Position numbers and translations under genes: made by a program | In this document: positions 34,641 through 44,282 of the stretch, one piece after another | Numbering within the stretch: position 1 is the stretch's first letter | How the letters are laid out: each line of letters opens with the position of its first letter | Assembly: GCA_029706075.1 (NCBI GenBank) | Contig: JAINUG010000048.1 | Coordinates: forward strand, 2,474,501 to 2,538,500 | From: Aldrovandia affinis | Lineage: Eukaryota; Chordata; Actinopteri; Notacanthiformes; Halosauridae | Length of the DNA stretch: 64,000 nucleotides | Direction: 5' to 3' | The notes under the pieces: generated by a model | Told to the model about the DNA's origin: nothing | Databases searched by the model: none | Seen by the model: only the letters and a program-made list of their open reading frames with translations

Positions 34641-35394
34641 CATAATTTGACAGGTATGTGCTGCTGGTACTTTGTGAAAGAAAGTGTTGTGCGGTTGCCT
34701 ATTATTGTGAAAAACACAAGTAACTTAATTTAATTCTTGTACATTTTTGCCACTTAAAAATAGCAATGCAGATTAGTATTCTACTTAATTAAGATTAATT
34801 TGTTGTTCAATTAACTGTTTTAGGGCTCAGAACAATTAATTAAAGAACTAATTAAGTGTAATGGAGACAACTGCTCCCAAATTATTTAAGAGCCAGATAA
34901 GAACACAAATGTATTGTTTCTTTCTGTTAGCGCAACAGACCACTGACCAAAAAAATTGCATGGACCTACAGCAAGCAACTGCCATGCGATATCAATCCCA
35001 GGTCAGTATTCAATGAGTAGGCCATTCAAAACTTGTTAAATTACATGCCATTTGAACAAAAACAGCATTCCCAGCATACAACTGTGCTTTCACAGTGTAC
35101 TTACATTTAACTATTTGCATGGGGATTGAAATACTTATTGCACTTCTGTGATACATACAGCAAACAGCCCCAGTGAGACTTAACAAAGTGGCCAGGGAAA
35201 CCATTCACTTGGATGCCCAAAGCATTTTAAGAATCAACCATTTTCGGGGAAACTGACTTTGGATGTGATTGGTAAACACGAAATCATCGAAATAATCACC
35301 TTCCTAGGGGTTCACTAGCAAATGATGAGTCACATTTGGGAGCTCCATAGTGACTCAATCACAAAAATGATGAGGGCAGGCTGAGCCCTCATAC
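34641..35394. other. Unassigned AT-rich sequence, no gene seen
   Basis: Repeated TTAATTA words between 34720 and 34860 may be decayed MITE interior. Nothing else is recognised. Confidence 0.4.
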
Positions 35395-35660
35395 ACCCCT
35401 TGTTTGTGTCTGGGTGATGTCATTAGTCAGCTATGTCCAGGAGTCAACAGTCCCACCAGGGTAGGTTTGTCATCCACCTGGTGGCTTACATCCACCAGGA
35501 CTCCTCGGATCACCTCAATATTTACGCATCCAAGTGGCTATCCAAAGATATATAGGATACTGTTTGTTGTATTTGAGATATGTGCTGCTCCTCCACTTGG
35601 TGCTAGCTCTCCTGTTGCACTGTGTGGTTTATAGTGTAAACTAATTATATTGGTGTATGG
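35395..35660 (+). repeat. Dispersed SINE-like repeat, copy 2
   Basis: The 3' part (CTCCTCCACTTGGTGCTAGCTCTCCTGTTGCACTGTGTGG) matches 16803-16870. The 5' part contains CCACCTGGTGG palindromic words. The limits are uncertain. Confidence 0.45.
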
Positions 35661-36561
35661 GTGGCACAAGTGCTGATTCTAAAATTCTAAAATGTTTTAA
35701 ATACTATGACTATTTCTTGAAGACTTCAAATTCATTTCAAGCTCTGAATTGATATATGTAGCGGTAATGTATTTATTTTTCACAGAATAGCCCTAGGTGC
35801 AGTTTAAACCAGTGGAGAGCTATAGATTGTTTATTGCATAGGCTTATCAATATGAAGTTTGAGGCTGTACTTACCTCTGTTTTGATCAAATGAGACCATT
35901 TCAAGACATACTTGGCAGATTTCTATTTTAAATTACACCCTTGGGTCATGCTTGATCCCTGTTTTACGTGTACATTTTCCACTTGTCTTGCAATACATTC
36001 TGGTTTTATATTCTCAACATCTAAGGATGTAGATTTGATAACTTTCTACTCATGAGTAATTCATTTCATTGTTTGGGGGCCTTATTGCATTTTTTTCCCT
36101 CTGTTGCACTAATTAAATTTAACTGAATTGAAGTGTTCATATGTAGGCTACCCTGCGGTGGCCCCCATCCAGCCTTGCTCATCCCTGAAATGAGAGAAAT
36201 CAGCTGTGCAGTGTAATCAAACAAAAGGGGAATTGTAAACCACACTCCATATTTATAATATCATCGTCCTCCACATTTTCATTTCATTAGCCTGACATAA
36301 TAACGCCAGGGCCTGTGTTCAGGCAGATCTCATTTAATTGTATCAAAAGTATATTCTTATTACAGCAGATATTAGCTTGTTATTCTATTTGCCTGTTGTG
36401 GCTACGGCTCACTGTGTGGTCAAGGGTTCCGATCCTATTGTACCTTACAGTACGGTACTTTGCTTTAATTTACTTACAGAAATCCAGATGCACAAAGGAA
36501 TAAAATTCCTGTAAACTGCCCCTCCAAGTAAAAAAAGGTGAACTCGCCACTATAATAATTT
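35661..36561. other. Unassigned AT-rich sequence, no gene seen
   Basis: No coding frame or element end recognised. Confidence 0.4.
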
Positions 36562-36771
36562 GAGTGTAGTAGGATGGTTAGGGAACTGGGCTTGTAACTC
36601 AGAGGTTGCAGATTCGAAGTGGAGCACTGCGGTTTTATCCCTGAGCAAGGTACTTACCCTGAATTGCTTCAGTAAATATCCAGCTGTATAAATTGTATGG
36701 ATTGTAAAAAAAATTTAAGCTGTGTAAGTTGCTCTGGATAAGAGTGTCTGTTAAATGGCTAAAATTTAAAA
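36562..36771 (+). mobile_element. Full-length tRNA-derived SINE with UnaL2-type tail
   Basis: The head has an A-box region (GTAGGATGGTTAGGGAACTGG) and a B box (GGTTGCAGATTCGAAGT). The middle reads CCTGAGCAAGGTACTTACCCTGAATTGCTTCAG and TATCCAGCTGTATAAAT. The tail TAAGTTGCTCTGGATAAGAG-TGTCTGTTAAATGG forms the short stem-loop shared with the LINE ending at 60829. This is the pattern described for eel UnaSINE/UnaL2, in which the LINE enzyme recognises the common tail. No clear target duplication is seen. Confidence 0.85.
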
Positions 36772-37119
36772 CGTGAAAGTAGTGCTGCCTCAAATCGGGT
36801 TGACCAGCAATTCCTTAGGGTTGAATGTTACCAGTTAACATTTTATACGTGGCTCCTTGAATAGTGGTCAGGGACATGGAATGATTTGTGATACTATAGT
36901 CCATGATATTTAGACTTATATAGTCCAAGTTGTTTTTTATTGCATGATAATTTATCTTAAAATCTATTAGATTTCTTTACTGTTTCCTGGAAGGACATTC
37001 GCTTAAAAAAAGTGTGTGCTACAGGACAACACATAGGAAAATATATACGATAATAAATTACATTAAATCGTATACATCACATTAAGGTTATTTTAAGAAA
37101 ATCTTAAAATGAGAAAATA

Positions 37120-38257
37120 CAGGTAACTGCCAAAATAAAGGAAACACCAAATTAAGTTTCAAAATAGGGCCACCACGAGTCACCAGAACAGCTTCAAAGT
37201 GGTTTGGCACGGATTGTACAAGTGTTTGAAACTCTATTTGAGGGGCAACATCATTCTTCTCTGAGAAAGTCCATAATTTGGTGTTTTGTTGATAGTTATG
37301 GAAACCGCTGTCTCAGGCTCCATTCCAGAATCGTCATTAACTGTTCAATTGGGCTGAGATCTGGTGACTGAAAAGGCCATGGCATATGGATTACATTGTT
37401 TTCATGCTCATCAAACATTCAGTGACCACTCATGCTCTGTGGATGGAGGCATTGTCATCCTGGAAGAGACCACTCCCATCAGGATAGAAATGCTTCACCA
37501 TAGGATGGAGGTGATCACTCCATGCCAGGAAAATGCACCTCATACCAAAACAGAACCCTTCACCATGGGAGACAAGCACTCGGGCCTGTAGGTTTCTTTG
37601 GGTATGCTCCACATATGCACTTGTCCACTTGTTAGTGAACAGGGAGACTTATGACTCATCTGACACTATTACTTTTTTCCACTGCCACAGACCACTGACT
37701 GTGCACCACTTTACTCGCAAACATGCATTTTTAGGTGTAATAAAATGTTTATGCACTGCAACTCGACCACAGTATCCCTCTCTGTGAAGTATTCTTGACA
37801 GACTGTTCTTGATTAACCTGCCTGCTCACACCTAATATTGATATTTGCAGTCAACTTATTCAGAGTTGCTCACCTGTTTTGCCTTGCATCTCGAACCAAT
37901 GCGGACATCACGGCCGAGGAGTATACACTTGAATCTAGTTGCCCCTAGTTGATGATGTCTTTCTGTCAGACTTCCATGCCAACATCACCTTGCTCCTCAT
38001 GAAACATCAGCAAGTTCAGCAGTCTTTATCACTGAAGCTCCTGCCAAATGTGCCCCAACGATCACCCCTTTTTCTAGCTATGGTAGCCAAAATAATGGCC
38101 AACTGGGGCTGCCCAGCATTGTTATACATGACCCGATGCATGATGAGATGTTAATTGCTTAATTAACTCAGGAACTGCACCTGTGTGGAAGCCCCTGCTT
38201 CCAATATACTTAGTATCCCTCATTTACTCAAGTGTTTCCTTACTTTGGCAGTTACCT
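37120..38257 (-). mobile_element. Tc1-like transposon, degraded, about 1138 bp
   Basis: The inverted ends CAGGTAACTGCCAAAATAAAGG (left) and CAGGTAACTGCCAAAGTAAGG (right, read inward) are nearly identical. TA precedes the left end and TT follows the right, consistent with one mutated base of a TA target. The minus strand carries Tc1 transposase remnants, including the catalytic-core motif FYPDGSGLFQDDNASIHRA at about 37430-37490 in a 60-codon open frame. Other parts are out of frame, so no functional enzyme is made. Confidence 0.86.
37430..37612 (-). pseudogene. Tc1 transposase catalytic-core fragment
   Basis: This 60-codon frame ends in FYPDGSGLFQDDNASIHRA. QDDNA-IH is the conserved block around the second aspartate of the Tc1/mariner DDE catalytic triad. 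Upstream residues (GMRCIFLAWSDHLHPMV) correspond to the usual GGGSIMVWG-type region but are altered. The first aspartate and the final glutamate or aspartate are not in this frame, so it is a fragment of a dead transposase. Confidence 0.75.
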
Positions 38258-38259
38258 GT

Positions 38260-40128
38260 TCTTCTCTTCTGTGCATATGTTTGCATCTTCTTTACATTTT
38301 CTGTATTGACATCCTTGTTTATGTATCCTATGTCTTGCAAATATTAAAATCACCAAAAAATAATAGAAAATAAAAAAAATGTGTCACTGGACAACCAAGC
38401 TGTTCATGCCAAATCAAAAAATTGTGAAATTGTTGCAGTAACATCAGCACATTCTAGTGAGAGCAGACCAGCCACAGACTGGAAAAAAAGCTGAAAAAAC
38501 CTCTCAGTGACATGTAAAACAGAACGGTTGTCTTTGAGAACAAGCTAAACATCCAATTTCAGGTTTGCCAGTGGGGTTCTTTGATACGGACTTTGTCGTC
38601 GTGGCAGGAGCAGTGGTGAGGACTGCATATTTGCACCCACTTCTGCTGCAGCTGCTATCTGCTCATCGCAGCTACACAGTGACAAGGGACATAGATACTG
38701 AAAGGTGCAAGTGTAAGCATTTTTTTTTTATCCTTTGGGATCAAGAGCATTGGGGTTGATGAACAATGGGGCTTTTATCCTGTACTATTGAGCCAAGCAT
38801 ATAAGTGCAACACTCACTTCAGCAAGATAATTGAAGATGGATTGTAAATAAAATGTTCCCTCATTATACATACACTTGCTGAGTTCTGAACCCGGTCCCT
38901 AGGCACTCTCCTAGAACCTAGCCACTCCAAGGAGTGGCACTGCTTATGACGTTTTCCTACTATGAAAATGAGGGTCATTCACAAAGAAGTTTTAAACAAT
39001 AAGGGTTATACACTATGGAAAATGAGACACACTTCCCTTTGATGAAATAAAATAAAATAAAAAGTAATACAAAAAATGCTATATCTTTTGTATTGCACAA
39101 ACAAACAAAACCAAAGTCTGAACCGAACTGTGGCCCAAAAACCATGGTTTAAATAAAACTGTTAAGAGAACTGTTACATCCTTGGTTAAATTAAACATAT
39201 TTAGAAATTAGCCTTTGACTATAAACACTTAATCTTATGCCTGCTTTTTAACAAATAAACAAATACATAAAAAAATAAAATAATGAAGACACATATGGTA
39301 GAGTACCATTCTGAAAAGCACTATCATGAATGGCACGATCAAGTAAGGGTGCAATGACAATCTTATTTGAAAATGTACTTGCTTTTCTGACATTGTCACT
39401 CTGCACCTTTTTGTCTGGAATATTGTATATATATGTAAGTTATAAACCACAACATGCTGTGTATACAAGAAAATATGACACAACAGGGATAGTGGAAGCC
39501 TCTCTTATACCACGGCTAAACTAAAACACATGCACATTTTAAAATAAACTGCAATTTAACATATTTCTAGTACAAAGTACAAAACTAAAATGACAATGTA
39601 CACGTCCACCACGTGAAGATAGTTCCATCATCTATCAGGCTGCCACTAAGCTTTGGATGCTACTTGGTGCTGGCTACTTCATGTTTAGATCACAAGCGAA
39701 GACATTGGGAATAGACATAGCTAGCTAGCTACAAAAGTCCTCACCTGTCGTTCGTTGCTGGAGGGCAACAGCAACAAGTACTGGTTTCTTGTTCAGCAAA
39801 AGCAGTTTTTTGACTCTGTCATAGAAATCTCCCACAGTGTGAGCTAATGTTGCAGAATTTTGCTGTTCTCTTGTTCCTACAGTCAAGGGATGCAGCTGTG
39901 TTTTGCTGTGTTTTGAGTCTTGTCTGTTTGAAGCACAAAATGATTACAGGAAGCCAGTCCAAGTATTTATTTTGTCTCATTGACTCATGGGCATCACAGG
40001 TAATACAATTTAATGTTAGCTTTCACTAGCTAGCTAGCTATCCCAGCAAGGGTAGCAATTGTTAGTGAATGGTCATGTTGCTAGACCACTGTAGTGCCGA
40101 GTTTATAAAAGCTGGCATGCTGACAGCT
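38260..40128. other. Unassigned sequence, no gene seen
   Basis: AT-rich, with AGCTAGCTAGCTA runs near 39717-39730 and 40028-40041. The frames are short and featureless. Confidence 0.4.
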
Positions 40129-40133
40129 GTTTC

Positions 40134-40437
40134 TGTTATGTTTTGAATGTCTGTTCGGTTGTTTTTGTTCTTTGTTTATTCGATTACTAGTAAGCCAGAG
40201 TCTGTAGCATTTTCCCGAGACACCCCTTCTGTTTTTCACTTCGCGTTTGCCTGCCGATTCTGTTTGTTTGCCTTCTCTGATTTACTGGTTTTGACTTTTG
40301 GATTGTTTGTGACTTCTCTTTGGATTTTGATTTTGTACTTTCGCTACCCTGACTCCTAGTTTTGACCTCTGCCTTTATTAAACGATTATTTTGCCTAAAT
40401 CCTGATCTGCGTCTGGGTCGTTATCCCGAACGTCACA
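40134..40437 (+). mobile_element. Solo LTR of an LTR retroelement, 304 bp
   Basis: The copy starts TGTTATG and ends CGTCACA (TG...CA). It is flanked by a 5-bp duplication GTTTC at 40129-40133 and 40438-40442. An ATTAAA polyadenylation-type signal lies near 40376, and the final CTGATCTGCGTCTGGGTCGTT stretch is typical of fish Ty3/gypsy-type LTR ends. No internal region adjoins it, so it is a fossil solo LTR left after recombination. The superfamily is inferred, and its age cannot be read from one LTR. Confidence 0.68.
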
Positions 40438-40679
40438 GTTTCAGACAGCGGTCCGATAGGTACTTGCTTACAGACTATGAATTTTGTCAACAATTTCATC
40501 CACAAGTCAGTATCAAACCAAATGTCTGCTTATAAAATCCCAGAATAAATGAAAATAAAGGTAATTAAGCTATTGCATGTAGAGATATTTGTTATGTCTA
40601 AGCTAACGTTATGTTGTTTATAAAAAATAGAACTAAAGTTAGGTTTTTAAATGTGTATGTGTAGTGATTTAGAACTATC

Positions 40680-41992
40680 ATGAGCCATGCATATACATGA
40701 AAATAAAGCATGACTATCAGCCAATCAAAATGTAGTATTTATCCAAGCCATGGTATGAATATATTTCTATAATGGCTTGGATGAATACTCAATTCTGATT
40801 GGCTAAGAGCCATGCGTATATATCATTTTAACACATGGTGAATCCTTTTCAATTCTAAAACAAGTTCCATAGTAATTCCCCCAAAGACACATGCTGCATA
40901 AACAAGGATCAACATTCCTTCAGCACTAGAACTTCTTCTCATTTGTACAATAACGATTCCAAATTCAAAGGACACAGAAACTAATTTGCAGATCTGTCAA
41001 GTTACAAAATGAATGTCCAGACAATTGATCAGAAAGCCTGTGTAGGAGTTTGCTAAAGCAACATGACTCATTTTCTTAAGAAGATAAAAAGATTGCAATA
41101 ACTTAGTGGAATTGTTTTCTAACATAACCAAAAATGTATATTGCTAGTTAGGCCACCAACTTCTATAACTTCTGCCTTTTTCAGCAAACTTGGCTACAGC
41201 AACTCCCACACTAACTTGCTAACTTGAAACCATACTGTAGAGGTAGAACTTTTGGAGTAACAGTTTGGAGTAATTAGTGCTAGCTAGTTAGCTACTCTAA
41301 CACTTGTCTGTCACGTAAGTTATCTATTACATAGCTTGCTAACATGTCTGGCTAGTACACAAAACATCTGGCAAGCTAGATAGCTAACTAACTAACTTAC
41401 TAGCCATTGCTAACTGAAAATGTTTGCAAGAAACTATTTAATGCATATTTCATTATATAGGTTACTAGCCAGAAATGTTAAGACTCAAGCTAACAGGCTT
41501 TTTGCTATAATTCTGTCTGTGTTCTTGACAACAAGGATGTGACTATAATAAATGTTTGTTTCCAACACAGTTTTACAAATATCTTTCATGTTTTATTTTG
41601 ATTTCTGGCTGGTCTTTTTTAGTCCATTGCTACCATCTATTGTGCAAGTAATGAACGCTTTCATCTCTTCCTGAACCTGGGCAAATGAGGATCTATATTT
41701 CTTGGCAGATTTACGCATTCCAAAATACATTCCAACTGTACTTTTATTTCCCACGGCCCACTCAGGTAAACGAGTGTCAGGTGTAGCTTTTCTGCTCTCA
41801 ACTCCATTCAAGGCACGGGTGTGGAGCCAGCATGCTGCCATATACTGCTCCTGAATCACCATACCCCAGACTTCCTTCAGCCAGTTGCAGCAATACATAC
41901 ACCTCCCCCTCCATAACGCGCATGTTGATAACCTGTAATTTCTGATAAGTCATACTTGTGGAATTGGCTCCTAATTTACTGCGACGCTCCAA
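40680..41992 (-). mobile_element. Unclassified repeat family, copy A, with ORF remnants
   Basis: It aligns with 12449-13800 (copy B) across several conserved blocks. It extends further right into a minus-strand coding remnant (41992-41593). The left edge is a head-to-head palindrome: GTATTTATCCAAGCCAT and ATGGCTTGGATGAATAC face each other at about 40730-40776. Each is followed outward by the reverse complement or direct form of TTCTGATTGGCT. The 3' UTR-like part has TAGC-rich runs. I do not assign a superfamily. Confidence 0.6.
41593..41898 (-). pseudogene. Degraded ORF of the unclassified repeat family
   Basis: The 101-codon frame ends in AVGNKSTVGMYFGMRKSAKKYRSSFAQVQEEMKAF. The same DNA landmark (TTCCTGAACCTGGGCAAAT) recurs in copy B at 13.73 kb and, inverted, at 12.39 kb. 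This shows that the ORF belongs to a repeat and not to a host gene. A second minus frame (41798-41992) overlaps it. The basic C-terminal end and the hydrophobic WLKEVWGMVIQEQYMAACWL stretch give no domain call. The product is unknown, and a transposon protein is only inferred from its repeat context. Confidence 0.5.
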
Positions 41993-42584
41993 TAAGCTAG
42001 GCGTGAATTAAACTTGAGAATGAGCTTAACCTGCAGTTGACTGTTAGGAAAATACTATCCCTCTTACACTCTCAAAAATGAATCATTACCAACTGTAAAT
42101 TGAAATGTCAGGGAAAAAGTATGTAAGCGTGTCCATTTCAGAGATGCAACTGCTTATTGACTAAGAAAAGCACTCAGTAGAAGGATACAGGGGCCAAACT
42201 GATTTTAAAGCTCATGAGGGATGGTTCTTGTGGTGTCACAAGACACAGCCTCAGTGAGAGAACATTGAAAGATATAAATAACCATAATTAGTTTGAAATT
42301 TAACCCATATCCGCCGATCTACGAGATGTTCTGTAGACCGCGCAAACGCTACATTCACCATCCTACGGAAAATCCCATAGCAGAAATTCAATGAAATTGA
42401 AATGCGTGTTGAGGTGCAACGTCGAAATATTATATCAATACCTGTATATAACAAACACATGTGGGGTGTAGACTTTGCTGACAAAAAATTGCCTGTTACA
42501 AGAGACAAACAAAGTCACTAAAGTGATCAAAATAATTTGGTACATGCTTGACACTGCTATCTTAAATGCTTGCATTGTTTACAA
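41993..42584. other. Unassigned sequence, no gene seen
   Basis: An 85-codon minus frame (42251-42508) is present without a recognisable domain. No other feature. Confidence 0.4.
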
Positions 42585-42597
42585 TAAAGTTGATAAT

Positions 42598-42953
42598 CTC
42601 ATCTCATCTCATCTTCAGCCGCTTATTCCTAGTTAGGGTCGCGGGGGGACTGGAGCCTATCCCAGCATGCATTGGGGCGAGAGGCAGGAATACACCCTGG
42701 ACAGGTCGCCAATCCATCGCAGGGCACATACACCATTCACTCACACACTCATACCTACGGGCAATTTAGACTCTCCAATTAGCCTAGTGCATGTCTTTGG
42801 ACTGTGGGAAGAAACCGGAGTACCCGGAGGAAACCCACGTGGACACGGGGAGAACATGCAAACTCCACACAGAAAGGCCCCCGGCCTGGATTCGAACCCA
42901 AGACCTTCTTGCTGTGAGCTGACAGTGCTATCCACTGCACCACCGTGCCGCCC
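42598..42953 (-). mobile_element. V-SINE-type tRNA-derived SINE, apparently complete, 356 bp
   Basis: On the minus strand it starts GGGCGGCACGGTGG and carries a B box (GGTCTTGGGTTCGAATCC, 42885-42902). The strongly conserved central block (TGTGTGGAGTTTGCATGTTC, then CGGGTACTCCGGTTTC and CAAAGACATGCA) follows. It ends in a GATGAGATGAGAT tail. A perfect 13-bp duplication, TAAAGTTGATAAT, lies at 42585-42597 and 42954-42966. The conserved centre and structure fit the V-SINE class common in fish. The open frames across it (42667-43107 and others) are not genes. Confidence 0.88.
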
Positions 42954-42966
42954 TAAAGTTGATAAT

Positions 42967-44204
42967 ATGAAGATGAAATTGCATGACTTCAGAGAGTCTA
43001 TAGCAATGAACTTGAGAGGAGGTAAAAGCTACCAGAAAGCAGTAGGAACTCCAGCTCTAAACAATGGCAGAAGGTTCAATCGGGATTTGCCCCACACACC
43101 AAAGTGAATGGAAACTGCTAGTACTTGTAAGGTGCACGTTCAACATGTTGACAATTTTCATTTGTTCGGTATATGAAGTGCGTATGTGTCCTGATCCATG
43201 TTTTGGCCACTTCCATTACCAGAAGTTTGCTTGCGATGATCCCAACAGACACAACAAATAAAAGGCACGCAAAAAATGTAAACTAACTCACTAAAAATTA
43301 AGAATGAGATGAACTTGTGGCATTATAGAGAATGATACAAACTCAATTCATTGAAATATAACTCTTCACGTCAAATTTCAAAATGTGAGATTTTACAAAT
43401 GTAAGAAATATAAGATTGTACGAATTTATCTGTACATAATTTACACACATATTTTGTATATAATAACAGTAATTTGTTAAAACATTTAATTGCTATGACA
43501 TACAATATATCTCCACAAATTATGTATTATTATCAATTATGTACATAAATTATGATGCCATCTTTCTATTGCGGGCAATGGATCTGGAACGTTCTCTTCC
43601 ATCATTCTTACACTGAAACACAGCACACTGCATTCATTCTCAGAATTGTCACTATTTTGTAGGATTAAATGGATGATGATTTTAATCTCCTTGATCAGAC
43701 AAAATATCAGTTATATACAAAATATATACAGTGAGTTTTTTATACATACATTTGAAAACTCCCACATCTCCATATAGTAGTATATATTTTTGCACACTGA
43801 CTAAAATAGATATGCATGTCTACCAGCCACTCTGTTTTCATAACATTTTGTGTTATTAATTTCCCTCTGACCAAATGCTCATGCTGACAGCATACTGACA
43901 GTGTCTATGTGAAAATGTAAAAGCTGCGATTCCTTGATGTTAGTTTACAGCAGGACTCCCGCCGGTCTTTTATCAGCAATCAATGTTTTGCTGCAGCAAT
44001 CAATGTCAACACACTTTGCCCTGCAAAACTACAAACTTTCCCGTCCTGACAGGACTCATGATTTATTATTAAACAATTCATTATTAAATACTTAGATTTG
44101 GATTTAATACTACATTTGCTTGGTAGGTGTCACTGTATAGTAATTACTTTTTGGCTTTCCTTTATTATCCATTAATATATTTTGATATTTTCTGAAATAA
44201 TTAA
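42967..44204. other. Unassigned AT-rich sequence, no gene seen
   Basis: AT-rich from 43.3 to 43.9 kb. At 43960-44010 the phrase CAGCAATCAATGTTTTGCTG and CAGCAATCAATGTCAACAC repeats a 12-base word in a denser, conserved-looking context. No gene seen. Confidence 0.4.
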
Positions 44205-44282
44205 GGTTAAGGTATAATGTCCAATATGGGAATTTAACCTGCAAGTTTAGGATTACAAGGCTGCTGTTTTATCCATTGATTT
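44205..44282 (-). mobile_element. tRNA-like SINE fragment, minus strand
   Basis: On the minus strand CAATGGATAAAACAGCAGCCTTG followed by AACTTGCAGGTTAAATTCCC resembles a tRNA-like head with a B box. The middle of the SINE is not preserved. Confidence 0.45.

Noticed and set aside
36562-36640. tRNA gene candidate (A and B boxes)
   Set aside because: No cloverleaf can be closed. The tRNA-like head continues into a SINE body and LINE tail.
42880-42953. tRNA gene candidate on the minus strand
   Set aside because: It is the head of a V-SINE-type copy with flanking duplications.
42667-43107. 146-codon plus frame
   Set aside because: It runs through the V-SINE-type copy and its flank, so it is not a gene.
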